NCBI GenBank assembly: GCA_018969805.1
Contig: JAGWXQ010000013.1
Span: 1 to 12,924, forward strand
DNA from: Paenibacillaceae bacterium
GTDB lineage: Bacteria; Bacillota; Bacilli; Paenibacillales; YIM-B00363
Direction of reading: 5' to 3'
Length of the DNA: 12,924 nt
Shown here piece by piece: positions 1 through 7,202 of this stretch. Position 1 is the first letter of the stretch; the number at the start of each line of letters is the position of its first letter. The notes under the pieces were generated by a model that was given only the letters and a program-made list of their open reading frames with translations, was not told the DNA's origin and made no database searches. Position numbers and translations under genes: made by a program.

Positions 1-183
1 TTGCGCCAGCAACAATGAGTCCCCACGAAAATCCGCGACCGCTTGCACTTCCTCGCGCTGATAATAGTGCGCCAGCACAATGGCATTGCGTTGTTGTTTC
101 AGTTCCTCAAGCCGCTCACGCAGCACACGTTGTTGTTCTTGACGATGCACCAAACTGTCTTGATCGAGCGTCGTCGTTCCCAT
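1..183 (-). CDS. nadA: Quinolinate synthase NadA, N-terminal part (runs off left edge)
   Basis: The first 61 codons of a minus-strand gene that continues beyond the window. From the ATG at 183 it reads MGTTTLDQDS, then a Glu/Gln/Arg-rich helix, then the segment NAIVLAHYYQREEVQAVAD followed by GDSLLLAQ. That HxYQ..EVQ..AD..GDSL pattern is the N-terminal signature of NadA, the [4Fe-4S] enzyme that condenses iminoaspartate with dihydroxyacetone phosphate to quinolinate in NAD synthesis. The cluster cysteines lie outside the window. A purine-rich GGGGAGGG sits about 10 bases before the ATG. The gene lies 27 bp after ftsH on the same strand and may be co-transcribed with it. Identification rests on one conserved stretch, but that stretch is very characteristic. 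Confidence 0.88.
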   Translation of the reverse strand, partial: MGTTTLDQDSLVHRQEQQRVLRERLEELKQQRNAIVLAHYYQREEVQAVADFRGDSLLLAQ

Positions 184-210
184 GATGGCGATACCCTCCC
201 CGGAAGCACG

Positions 211-2025
211 TCATGCGGAGTTCGATCCGAGCAATTGTTTGATTTGATCCAAATCCAGCGTTTCCCGCTCCAGCAACGCGCCCGCAATGCGGTGTACATC
301 GTCGGCATGTTTTTGCAGCAGTTGCTTGCCCCGCTCGTAGCATTCTTGGATCATTCGCTGTATTTCGACATCGATTTCATAAGCAATTTGATCGGAATAG
401 TTTTGTTCGTGGCCAATATCGCGGCCGAGAAACACTTGCCCCTGGTTTGTACCGAGTTGCAACGGCCCAAGGCGACTCATTCCGTACTCCATAATCATCG
501 AGCGCACGATCGCCGTCGCACGCTGAAAATCGTTGGCCGCTCCCGTACCGATTTCCCCGATAAACAGTTCTTCGGAAATGCGTCCTCCGAGCAATCCAAT
601 TACTTTGTCCAGCAATTCTGTTTTCGTCATCATATACCGATCTTCCTTCGGCAGCATCATCAAATAGCCACCGGCACGTCCACGCGGAATAATCGTCACT
701 TTGTGCACCATATCCGCATTTTCCAAATAGTATCCGATGATCGTATGCCCCGCTTCATGGTACGCAACAATGCGTTTTTCGCGTTCAGAAATGACGCGGC
801 TTTTCTTCTGTGTCCCTACGATGACGCGATCGATCGCTTCTTCAATTTCTTCCATACCGATGCGCTCACGATTGCGCCGTGCTGCGATAAGTGCTGCTTC
901 GTTGAGCAAGTTTTCCAAGTCTGCACCTGTAAATCCGGTCGTATATTTCGCGATTGCCGCAATCGACACGTTTGGATCGAGCGGTTTGTTGCGCACGTGG
1001 ACGGCAAGAACTGCTTCGCGCCCGACGACATCGGGTTTGTCTACCGTAATTTGTCGGTCAAACCGCCCTGGACGCAACAGCGCAGGATCCAAAATGTCTG
1101 GTCGGTTTGTCGCCGCGACGATAATGATTCCTTCATTGACACCAAACCCATCCATTTCTACGAGCAACTGATTGAGCGTTTGTTCCCGCTCGTCATGTCC
1201 ACCACCAAGCCCCGCACCGCGTTGCCGACCGACCGCATCGATCTCATCGATAAAGATAATGCAAGGCGCGTTCTTTTTTGCATTTTCAAACAAATCCCGT
1301 ACACGCGATGCCCCGACACCGACAAACATTTCCACAAAATCCGAACCGCTTATGCTAAAAAACGGCACACCCGCTTCGCCTGCCACCGCTCTCGCCAGCA
1401 ACGTCTTCCCTGTACCTGGAGGTCCATTGAGCAACACGCCTTTTGGGATGCGCGCCCCAAGTTGCGAAAACTTACGTGGATCTTTTAAAAACTCTACCAC
1501 TTCAACGAGCTCTTGCTTTTCTTCATCGGCTCCCGCCACGTCCTCAAATGTGACTTTCTTCTTTTCCTCATTGTACAATCGCGCCCGACTTTTGCCAAAG
1601 TTCATCACTTTGCCCCCGCCGCCTTGCGCCTGATTGAGCAAAAAGAAAAACAAGATGAAAATAATAATAAATGGGACGATGGACGTGAGCAACGCGATCC
1701 AAAACGGTTGGCCTTCCTCCGGTTCGTGCGTCTCCGGAATGTTGCTGCGCTCGATGAGATCGAGGACGTTTTCACTCAGCGGTGCCCGCGATTCAAACTC
1801 CGTCACATTTCCAGTCTGCTTTTTGATTTTCCCGAAGATGACATACGACAACCGATCCGCGCGCACGGTCACTTCGACGATGCGATTCGCATTCAGCTCT
1901 GCACGAAATTGGCTATACGTCAGTTTTTCGGCTTGGTCTTTATTGAGCGTAATCAAATTGACAATACCGATCGTGACCAAAAATACGATAATAAAGAAAA
2001 TGATGTTGCGCATTGTTTTGCTCAC
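211..2025 (-). CDS. ftsH: ATP-dependent zinc metalloprotease FtsH (604 aa)
   Basis: Membrane-anchored AAA+ protease that degrades misfolded membrane proteins and short-lived regulators. Domains in order: membrane segment at about residues 6-24, an extracytoplasmic domain (about 30-105), a second membrane segment (about 108-131), a Gly-rich linker, then the AAA module with Walker A GPPGTGKT (201-208), Walker B IIFIDEID (256-263) and the second region of homology ATNRPDILDPALLRPGRFD (305-323). The zinc site HEAGH is at 423-427, with the third ligand probably Asp499 in GAANDF. The start is GTG at 2025: AAGGAGG lies 8 bases upstream, whereas an ATG four codons later is too far from it. An ATG further upstream (2067) lies before this ribosome-binding site. 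Length is usual for the family. It lies 61 bp after hpt, as in other Bacilli. Confidence 0.97.
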   Translation of the reverse strand: MSKTMRNIIFFIIVFLVTIGIVNLITLNKDQAEKLTYSQFRAELNANRIVEVTVRADRLSYVIFGKIKKQTGNVTEFESRAPLSENVLDLIERSNIPETHEPEEGQPFWIALLTSIVPFIIIFILFFFLLNQAQGGGGKVMNFGKSRARLYNEEKKKVTFEDVAGADEEKQELVEVVEFLKDPRKFSQLGARIPKGVLLNGPPGTGKTLLARAVAGEAGVPFFSISGSDFVEMFVGVGASRVRDLFENAKKNAPCIIFIDEIDAVGRQRGAGLGGGHDEREQTLNQLLVEMDGFGVNEGIIIVAATNRPDILDPALLRPGRFDRQITVDKPDVVGREAVLAVHVRNKPLDPNVSIAAIAKYTTGFTGADLENLLNEAALIAARRNRERIGMEEIEEAIDRVIVGTQKKSRVISEREKRIVAYHEAGHTIIGYYLENADMVHKVTIIPRGRAGGYLMMLPKEDRYMMTKTELLDKVIGLLGGRISEELFIGEIGTGAANDFQRATAIVRSMIMEYGMSRLGPLQLGTNQGQVFLGRDIGHEQNYSDQIAYEIDVEIQRMIQECYERGKQLLQKHADDVHRIAGALLERETLDLDQIKQLLGSNSA

Positions 2026-2086
2026 TTCGTACCCCTCCTTAGTGCAGTTGTCTCCACCACCGCTCATTCACCGTCACGCGTGCACA

Positions 2087-2641
2087 CTATGATGGGCTGT
2101 GCGACGCAGCATAGTCTGGGTGCAAGATCGCCACATACGGAAGTTGGCGAAACCGATTGGCAAAATCCAATCCATATCCGACCAAAAAGTGGTTTGGCAC
2201 TTCAAAACCCCGATAATCAGGTTCTATTTCTACTTTTCTGCGCTCAATTTTGTCCAGTAAAGCGACAATTTTTACCGAGTGTGCATTGCGCCGTTCAAAT
2301 ACGTCAATTAAGTATGACAATGTCAATCCCGAGTCAATAATGTCTTCGACAATGAGTACGTCGCGCCCTTGAACCGCAATATCCATGTCCTTGTCGATCG
2401 TTGCCACGCCCGATGACTTTGTCGCATCACCGTATGACGAAATGCTCATCGTCCCAATCGTGATTGGGCAGTCAATGCAGCGCACCAGATCACAAAAAAA
2501 CATCATTGCACCCGTGAGAATGCACACGACGACTGGTGAACGTCCGGCGTAATCTTGACTAATTTGCGCTCCGAGCTCCTGTACACGCTGTGCGATCGTG
2601 TCTGCCGACAACAATACACCTTGAAAAGGCTGCTGCGCCAC
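2087..2641 (-). CDS. hpt: Hypoxanthine (guanine) phosphoribosyltransferase (184 aa)
   Basis: Purine salvage enzyme that transfers the phosphoribosyl group of PRPP to hypoxanthine or guanine. The PRPP-binding motif VLIVEDIIDSGLTLSYL is at about residues 95-111, with the family segments ILTGAMMFFCDLVR (41-54), SSYGDATKSSG (68-78), LLDKIERRKVEIEPDYRGFEVPN (128-150) and VGYGLDF (154-160). The GTG at 2641 gives the usual length (about 180 aa) and has GAGG 5 bases upstream. The open frame runs further upstream inside tilS, but those residues are not conserved. The tilS stop lies 13 bp before this start and its TGA sits within the purine-rich ribosome-binding region, which suggests translational coupling. 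In Bacillus and Listeria, HprT and TilS have been reported to act together on ftsH expression; the same three genes are adjacent here. Confidence 0.95.
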   Translation of the reverse strand: MAQQPFQGVLLSADTIAQRVQELGAQISQDYAGRSPVVVCILTGAMMFFCDLVRCIDCPITIGTMSISSYGDATKSSGVATIDKDMDIAVQGRDVLIVEDIIDSGLTLSYLIDVFERRNAHSVKIVALLDKIERRKVEIEPDYRGFEVPNHFLVGYGLDFANRFRQLPYVAILHPDYAASHSPS

Positions 2642-2654
2642 AGATTCCTCATCC

Positions 2655-4079
2655 TCACTGTTTTTTGTTTCGTTTCCAATCGCCCAGCTCATCCATCGTA
2701 CACCACATGTGCACGATGTCCTCAGTGTGATCAGACACCAGCGCGTACGGTGATCGATGCAGCGTCGGAATCCACAAAATATGACCGTCTTCCCACGCAA
2801 CCAGCGGAACCAATTGTCTGACACGCGCAGGAATTTTTGCGTCGATGAATACGTCCGATACGGCTTTCGTTCCATGCTGCAATCGCGTCACACGATCGCC
2901 GCGCTGTCGGGCACGCACGACGAGCCGGTGTTCGTTGAGTAGGCGGGCATCAAACCACGCCTCGTGCAAAGATGCCCCACGCCACGGGGCATCACCACCA
3001 CGCGCCACCGTCCTCCAAACAATGTCCTGCACACACCCATCGTTCGCCACATCGATCACGCTGGGCGTACGCGACAGGGGCGCACGGCGCAACGCAAGCC
3101 GCATCATCGCATACTCCCGTACAAGAACAACGTGCGCATCGATGTCCCACGTCCCCGTCGTCGGCCGTTCACACGCCACGACCGAACAAAAGTCCCATAA
3201 ACGTGCCGCATCAAGCGCCTTTCGCTGGACGTTCATGTCAGACAATAATAGTGCAAAAAGCCGCGATTGTAAAGCCAAGGGCAACGATAAAAAAGCACGG
3301 CGATCAAATGTCACCGCAGTCCCTTCATCGATACATATGCGCGCACGCGCCTCTTGCGCTAACGATGCGAGCACGTCGTCTTCGGATGCACATACCGCTG
3401 CCGTCGTAGACAGCAACGCCTCAATGCGTGGCTGGATGGCGCGCAGTACCGGAACAACATCCTGCCGCACGACGTTGCGCACATACGACCGACAATCGTT
3501 TGATGCATCATGCACATGGACGATGCCTTGCTCACGAGCGTATGCCACGATGTCCTCTTTTGACACGGCGAGCATCGGACGGATGAGTGCGACATCACCG
3601 TGCAACTTCCGCTTTGTGCGCATCGCAGCGAGCCCGTGCACACCTGCTCCGTGCAATAGACGTATCAGCACCGTTTCTGCTTGATCGCCACGATGATGCC
3701 CCAACGCAACATCCGTGCAACCGTAGTCCCGCGCCACCTCCGTCAACAGCGCATAGCGATGATCGCGCGCACGGTCCTGGATGCTGCGCCCGCGCCCATC
3801 GTCGGAATCCCAATCGACGGCACGCACAGCACACGGAATACCCCACGCAGCACACACCGAACGCACGTGCGCTGCTTCATCGTCGGCTTCTTTGCGCAAC
3901 CGATGGTGCACGTGACACACAACCAACGCAGCATCCCATCGATCACAAACGCTGTGCAATACGTGCAACAAAACGAGCGAGTCAACACCGCCCGATACCG
4001 CGACGAGTACGCGTGCCCCACGCCTGATCAAATTGTCCCGGCGTACGGCATCGACGACCGCGATCGCAAGCGCATGCAC
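2655..4079 (-). CDS. tilS: tRNA(Ile)-lysidine synthetase TilS (474 aa)
   Basis: ATP-dependent enzyme that converts C34 of the CAU-anticodon isoleucine tRNA to lysidine, so that it reads AUA. The N-type ATP pyrophosphatase P-loop SGGVDS is at residues 29-34. Further family motifs are CHVHHRLR (55-62), the HHRGDQAETVLIRLLHGAG block (about 128-146), RPML (167-170) and DASNDCRSYVRNVVR (191-205). The C-terminal region retains the TilS domain pattern RQRGDRVTRLQHGTKAVSD, FID, KIP and R..P. The GTG at 4079 is preferred because AGGAGG lies 8 bases upstream. An in-frame ATG at 4142 would add 21 residues but has no good ribosome-binding site. The gene is the first of tilS-hpt-ftsH. The 144 bp between it and spoIIE hold only weak promoter-like sequence. 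The yabS and yabT genes found here in Bacillus subtilis are absent. Confidence 0.95.
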   Translation of the reverse strand: MHALAIAVVDAVRRDNLIRRGARVLVAVSGGVDSLVLLHVLHSVCDRWDAALVVCHVHHRLRKEADDEAAHVRSVCAAWGIPCAVRAVDWDSDDGRGRSIQDRARDHRYALLTEVARDYGCTDVALGHHRGDQAETVLIRLLHGAGVHGLAAMRTKRKLHGDVALIRPMLAVSKEDIVAYAREQGIVHVHDASNDCRSYVRNVVRQDVVPVLRAIQPRIEALLSTTAAVCASEDDVLASLAQEARARICIDEGTAVTFDRRAFLSLPLALQSRLFALLLSDMNVQRKALDAARLWDFCSVVACERPTTGTWDIDAHVVLVREYAMMRLALRRAPLSRTPSVIDVANDGCVQDIVWRTVARGGDAPWRGASLHEAWFDARLLNEHRLVVRARQRGDRVTRLQHGTKAVSDVFIDAKIPARVRQLVPLVAWEDGHILWIPTLHRSPYALVSDHTEDIVHMWCTMDELGDWKRNKKQ

Positions 4080-4223
4080 CCCCGCTTCCTCCTTTTCTTT
4101 TGTACGCACGTCGCCACCCCGGATCCACACACGACTGACCATATACCGCCGTATTTCAATGCATCCATATCAAAACACTTTTTCAAAAACAAAAAGACGT
4201 CTTTGGAATGCTCTCAATACGCA

Positions 4224-5324
4224 TTAGTATGCGGTGCGGGATGCGGCGCTCGCGACGTTGTGGACATGGTGCGCACATGCAGATGCGTTTGCCACAGAAC
4301 GCACTTTGGCGACGACGACGGTCATATCATCGGCGATCGACCCGCCACATGCAGCGATCGCTTCATCGATCAGCGCATCAGCGATTTCTTGGGGTTGCCT
4401 TGCACACATCCATCGCAGCACGTGCGCAATGCTTCGCTCTCTTTGTGCCAAATCTACATTCGGTGCAAGCCCCTTTTGGTCGTCATACACCCCATCCGTC
4501 ATCATCACGATCATATCGGCATCTTGCACACACATTTGTACAGGCTCGATGTCGATGTCGTTCAAAATGCCAACGGGCAAATTGTGCGCCGCAACGATGC
4601 GTACGTCCGAGCCCCGAATTACATAACTCGGTGTCGATCCACTTTTGATCCACGTCGTCCGTCCATCATAGCTGTCCATAATGACCAAATCGACCGTCGC
4701 ATACATATCTGTGCGCGTACGCGCTGCGAGCGATGCATTGACCGCGCGCAATGCAATCGCCTCTGCTTCTCCCGCCGTCAGCCACTGCGCCAACAACTGC
4801 AACGCCGCACTGCTGTGTGCTTGGGCGTGCACTCCAAAACCCATGCCATCGCTCAATGCGAGCGCAATCTTCCCCTGCGGCAATTCCATCGTCTTGTAGC
4901 TATCGCCAGATAACCACGATCCACCCTTCGCGACACGTGCCAAACCAATTTCTAACGCAAATTTTTTCGGTGAACGAACCCGCACCGACCCCAAAAGTCC
5001 GCGCTGTACTTCCAGTGGCTCATCAAGCCACTGCGCCAACACATCGGCGATGTCGTCCCCGCATCCCCGCACTTCGATATCGACACGGCCCATTTCCAAA
5101 CAATGCACCACAAATTGCCCGAACCGCACCCCCGCACGGGCACACATCCGCTGCAGCTGAACTTCTTGAACCGGTCTCGTACTGCACGACGCACGCATCT
5201 TTTTGCGCCAAACGGTCTGCACACCGCGTACGCACGCGGCCCACCAACGCGGTAGACGTTGCCGCGTCTTGCGCCCGTCGCCTTGGCCATGCTGCGCCCA
5301 TTTGTATGCTGGAATATCGATCAC
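4224..5324 (-). CDS. spoIIE: SpoIIE-type PP2C serine phosphatase lacking the N-terminal membrane domain (about 366 aa)
   Basis: The gene sits between yabR and tilS, the normal place of spoIIE, whose product dephosphorylates SpoIIAA to activate sigma-F. The PP2C/SpoIIE core is complete: KGGSWLSGDSYKT, LALSDGMGFG, the NASLAARTRTDMYATVDL block, IKSGSTPSYVIRG, NLPVGI, MMTDGVYDD and a final IADDMTVVVAKV, so all metal-binding aspartates appear present. About 80 residues before the core match the region that precedes it in SpoIIE. No hydrophobic membrane segments occur. Bacillus subtilis SpoIIE is 827 aa with about ten membrane segments, and yabR ends at 5459, so there is no room for them. The start is uncertain: GTG at 5324 has GGGGAG 11 bases upstream and lies below a candidate promoter. 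The frame is open to a TTG at 5429, which lacks a ribosome-binding site. Function as an active phosphatase is likely; septum localisation is not expected from sequence. Confidence 0.85.
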   Translation of the reverse strand: MIDIPAYKWAQHGQGDGRKTRQRLPRWWAACVRGVQTVWRKKMRASCSTRPVQEVQLQRMCARAGVRFGQFVVHCLEMGRVDIEVRGCGDDIADVLAQWLDEPLEVQRGLLGSVRVRSPKKFALEIGLARVAKGGSWLSGDSYKTMELPQGKIALALSDGMGFGVHAQAHSSAALQLLAQWLTAGEAEAIALRAVNASLAARTRTDMYATVDLVIMDSYDGRTTWIKSGSTPSYVIRGSDVRIVAAHNLPVGILNDIDIEPVQMCVQDADMIVMMTDGVYDDQKGLAPNVDLAQRERSIAHVLRWMCARQPQEIADALIDEAIAACGGSIADDMTVVVAKVRSVANASACAHHVHNVASAASRTAY

Positions 5325-5361
5325 GATCGTTTGCACTCCCCGCCACGATGATGTAATGCCC

Positions 5362-5428
5362 ATCATACCGTGAGAGGAGCGCTCGGGTTTGTCGCATCGC
5401 GCGGATGCGCACGTCATACATTTCGACA
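5362..5428 (-). promoter_or_regulatory. Candidate Spo0A-box and sigma-A promoter of spoIIE
   Basis: A perfect Spo0A box, TGTCGAA on the minus strand, lies at 5428-5422 just after yabR. Downstream are GCGACA (5395-5390) and TATGAT (5367-5362), separated by 22 bp. Spo0A-activated sigma-A promoters such as those of spoIIG and spoIIE in Bacillus have an unusually long spacer of about 21-22 bp, so the arrangement fits. Transcription from here would start near 5355, above the GTG at 5324 but below the TTG at 5429, and so helps choose the gene start. The same 7-mer also occurs once inside ftsH, so chance is possible. Confidence 0.4.
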
Positions 5429-5458
5429 AAGCCCGATGCGTGTCGGTACGTCCGTTGC

Positions 5459-5890
5459 TTACCCCCGCCGCGCGCCACGTCCACCGCGCTTGCCTTCCGT
5501 ATTTTTCTTAATGGAAATCATCCGTTCCTCGCTGTCTTTGAGAAAACGCGACATTTTGTCCTCAAAAGACATCCGCTGACCACCTCCACGTGGTCCACCC
5601 CCACCACCACGCTCGCGTCTCCCGTCCGAAGGACGACCAGACACCGCCGGGCGATCGATCGCTTTTTTGATCGAAAGCCCAATTTTTCCATTTGGATCCA
5701 TATTGAGTACTTTTACCGTCACAACATCATCAATCTTGAGATGTTCGTTTACGTCGCGCACATACGCTTCTGCGACTTCTGAAATGTGTACCAAACCTGT
5801 CACTCCGGGAGCGATTTCGACAAACGCACCAAACGTCGTAATGCCGGTCACCTTGCCCTGAAGCTTCGCCCCTACTTCGACCGTGGACAT
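5459..5890 (-). CDS. yabR: S1-domain RNA-binding protein YabR (143 aa)
   Basis: A single S1 (OB-fold) domain occupies about residues 1-78, with VGAKLQGKVTGITTFGAFVE, GLVHISEVAEAYVRDVNEHL and KVLNMDPNGKIGLSIKKA, a close match to Bacillus YabR and to the S1 repeats of polynucleotide phosphorylase and ribosomal protein S1. A Gly/Arg-rich linker (about 86-106, RRERGGGGGPRGGG) follows, then a short charged helix MSFEDKMSRFLKDSEERM typical of YabR, and a basic Gly/Arg tail. The protein is expected to bind RNA in the cytoplasm; its exact role is not settled. The ATG at 5890 matches the family N-terminus. Its purine-rich GAGGGGGG lies about 14 bases upstream, farther than usual. It sits between divIC and spoIIE as in Bacillus and appears to have its own promoter. 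Confidence 0.93.
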   Translation of the reverse strand: MSTVEVGAKLQGKVTGITTFGAFVEIAPGVTGLVHISEVAEAYVRDVNEHLKIDDVVTVKVLNMDPNGKIGLSIKKAIDRPAVSGRPSDGRRERGGGGGPRGGGQRMSFEDKMSRFLKDSEERMISIKKNTEGKRGGRGARRG

Positions 5891-5974
5891 ACTGTTCTTC
5901 GAGCCCCCCTCGATCTACCTACGCACCATCACAACTTCCCGCAATACGCTGTGCTTCTCTTTATGTTACTTGCG

Positions 5975-6003
5975 ATCATACCAAAAAAGAGTACGCGCGT
6001 CAA
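5975..6003 (-). promoter_or_regulatory. Sigma-A-type promoter of yabR
   Basis: On the minus strand TTGACG (6003-5998) and TATGAT (5980-5975) are separated by exactly 17 bp, with five of six consensus bases in each hexamer. It lies in the 159-bp gap between the divIC stop and the yabR start and would give a leader of about 75-80 nt. Vegetative expression of yabR independent of divIC is the simplest reading. Confidence 0.7.
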
Positions 6004-6049
6004 CACCTGTCGTTTGCCAAAGTGCAAACAAATCAGGCATAGTACCGCA

Positions 6050-6349
6050 CTACTCTGCAAACAACACATCGTCCACACGATGCATCCCGTACTGCTTACG
6101 TACCGTTTGTTCGACATACTCGGCATCGTGCAGCCGCTTTTTTTGGATGACGTATTCGGCGTGCTCGGCTTGCGCGCGGTGCAGCTGTCTTTGGAGCACG
6201 TCCCGCTCCTGTGCAATCGCCAAAAGCGATGCGCGCTGATCTAGCCACACACCAAACGCCCACGCCAAAAAACATACGCCACAGCCCACAATGACGATGC
6301 GGCGCCATCCGACCTTTCGTCGCCGCACTCCACGCACTGCTTTGCTCAT
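6050..6349 (-). CDS. divIC: Cell-division protein DivIC / FtsB family (99 aa)
   Basis: Small bitopic membrane protein of the FtsB/DivIC septum-formation family, part of the FtsL-DivIC-DivIB divisome complex. A strongly basic N-terminus (RGVRRRKVGWRR) precedes one membrane segment at about residues 18-36. A predicted coiled coil follows (about 42-78, rich in Glu, Gln, Arg and heptad Leu), then the conserved tail AEYVEQTVRKQYGMHRVDDVLF, close to the family pattern E.iAR..y.....gE..f. The ATG at 6349 has GGCGG 7 bases upstream; the frame is open further upstream but that part lies inside yabQ. It is a little shorter than the Bacillus subtilis protein (about 125 aa). It follows yabQ by 34 bp, the normal order. 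Confidence 0.92.
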   Translation of the reverse strand: MSKAVRGVRRRKVGWRRIVIVGCGVCFLAWAFGVWLDQRASLLAIAQERDVLQRQLHRAQAEHAEYVIQKKRLHDAEYVEQTVRKQYGMHRVDDVLFAE

Positions 6350-6383
6350 AGGTGCACCGCCAGCTCGTCCATCCGCATCGCTC

Positions 6384-6821
6384 TCATTCCTTCGGCATTG
6401 TCGGAGGCAACTTGCTCCTGCGCATGTCCCTGATGCAGCCTCTACACCATCGTACCACACGACCGCACCGTTTGCCAACCGACCGTACGGCTGCTCCGAC
6501 ACCCCATATGATCCCATGCACGACGGCAACGACTGGATTCCATACGACGACAGCACAGACCCGTGCCAAAAACACATAGTACACAATAGCCCCTACAATG
6601 AGGACGATAAACACGTACAACCGCAAATCCCCGTCATCTGCTTGATACATATAAAAAAATACAGCCGCCGTGGCGATGGCCCAAAATGACCCATCACCCA
6701 ACGCGCGAAGCGTTTTTCCGTACGGCGCACACCCCAAGCGCATTGCGTGCTCCAGTGCGCCGATGCCCATGCCGAGCACGATCAATCCCCATACGATGTT
6801 CCAAGGTGTTGTATCGATCAT
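6384..6821 (-). CDS. yabQ: Spore cortex biosynthesis protein YabQ (145 aa)
   Basis: Integral membrane protein made in the mother cell and required for spore cortex formation in Bacillus. The start MIDTTPWNIVWGLIVLGMGIGALEHAMR, hydrophobic segments at about 5-22, 46-60, 68-88 and 92-112, and a basic Cys/Arg-rich tail fit the YabQ family. It is shorter than Bacillus subtilis YabQ (211 aa). The ATG at 6821 overlaps the yabP stop by 4 bases (ATGA), which points to translational coupling and explains the weak ribosome-binding site. Placement between yabP and divIC makes the assignment secure, although the sequence itself is poorly conserved. Confidence 0.88.
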   Translation of the reverse strand: MIDTTPWNIVWGLIVLGMGIGALEHAMRLGCAPYGKTLRALGDGSFWAIATAAVFFYMYQADDGDLRLYVFIVLIVGAIVYYVFLARVCAVVVWNPVVAVVHGIIWGVGAAVRSVGKRCGRVVRWCRGCIRDMRRSKLPPTMPKE

Positions 6822-7081
6822 GAAAACCACTTTTTCCACATCGTATGGCGTCGTTCTTTTTTCTTTTGCGCATCCGCGTACACGACCGCGCCAAGCGTCC
6901 CCACGACCGCCAGTTGCCCTTGCTCCATCGCCCACTGCTCAATGCGCAGACTTGCCCCTTCGATGCGCATTGACCCGCACGTCGTTTGCAAGCATACCGC
7001 ATGCTCATCAAACGCATCGACCGCCTGTACCCCGCTAATGCCGATCCTCTCTCGGTTCGTCCACTGCACCGTATGCACCAT
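6818..7081 (-). CDS. yabP: Sporulation protein YabP (about 87 aa)
   Basis: Small mother-cell protein (YabP/YqfC family) needed together with YabQ for spore formation. The family pattern is visible: ERIGISGVQAVDAFDEHAVCLQTTCGSMRIEGASLRIEQWAMEQGQLAVVGTLGAVVYAD, corresponding to v.l.GV..V.sFd...i.l.T..G.l.i.G..L....ld.e.g.v.i.G.i..l.Y. The protein ends in a basic tail (KKKERRH). Two ATGs lie at 7081 and 7087. The one at 7081 is preferred because GGGGTGG lies 7 bases upstream, but the other cannot be excluded. The gene heads yabP-yabQ(-divIC) and has a sigma-E-like promoter upstream. Its upstream neighbour here is a DUF1657 gene rather than the rqcP/yabO gene seen in Bacillus. Confidence 0.88.
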   Translation of the reverse strand: MVHTVQWTNRERIGISGVQAVDAFDEHAVCLQTTCGSMRIEGASLRIEQWAMEQGQLAVVGTLGAVVYADAQKKKERRHTMWKKWFS

Positions 7082-7103
7082 GCGCATTCCACCCCATCCC
7101 GCG

Positions 7104-7125
7104 TTGCATAAGCGATCTTATGCAA
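7104..7125. repeat. Perfect 9-bp inverted repeat overlapping the yabP promoter
   Basis: TTGCATAAG (7104-7112) and CTTATGCAA (7117-7125) are perfect reverse complements around a 4-base CGAT centre. On the minus strand the repeat contains the proposed -10 element. It could be an operator or a leader hairpin; it has no T-run and so is a poor terminator. Confidence 0.6.
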
Positions 7126-7143
7126 TAAGGAACGCCGATATGC
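7115..7143 (-). promoter_or_regulatory. Candidate sigma-E promoter of yabP-yabQ
   Basis: On the minus strand GCATATC (7143-7137) and CATAAGAT (7122-7115) are separated by 14 bp. The sigma-E consensus is roughly KMATATT-N14-CATACAMT, so the -35 matches 6 of 7 positions and the -10 matches 6 of 8. Transcription would begin about 25 bp before the yabP start. The yabP operon of Bacillus subtilis is transcribed by sigma-E, which supports the reading. Confidence 0.5.
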
Positions 7144-7175
7144 GCACAATCGCAGCCAAACGGCGGTATGTATCC

Positions 7176-7202
7176 CCCCCCCTTGCATCACGCAAAGGGG
7201 GG
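7176..7202 (-). terminator. GC-rich hairpin after the DUF1657 gene
   Basis: A run of nine C (7174-7182) followed by TTGC, a 5-base loop ATCAC, GCAA, one mismatch and six G (7197-7202) forms a stem of 10 pairs. It begins a few bases after the DUF1657 stop. Neither strand has a T-run after it, so termination may be partial or factor-assisted. A role in protecting the transcript end is an alternative. Confidence 0.45.

Noticed and set aside
43..1488. 481-codon open frame on the plus strand
   Set aside because: It is wholly antisense to ftsH, whose protein matches its family over its full length. The plus-strand translation is Arg/Cys/His-rich with no recognisable motif.
3681..4913. 410-codon open frame on the plus strand
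   Set aside because: It is antisense to tilS and spoIIE and crosses their intergenic gap. The translation shows no domain, and no ribosome-binding site precedes it.
5023..5484. 153-codon minus-strand frame overlapping the yabR end and spoIIE start, considered as a frameshifted SpoIIE N-terminus or separate gene
   Set aside because: It has no membrane segments or SpoIIE motifs, and it starts inside yabR. Its later part is a shadow of the conserved SpoIIE frame. Its first third looks moderately protein-like, so it is not fully excluded.
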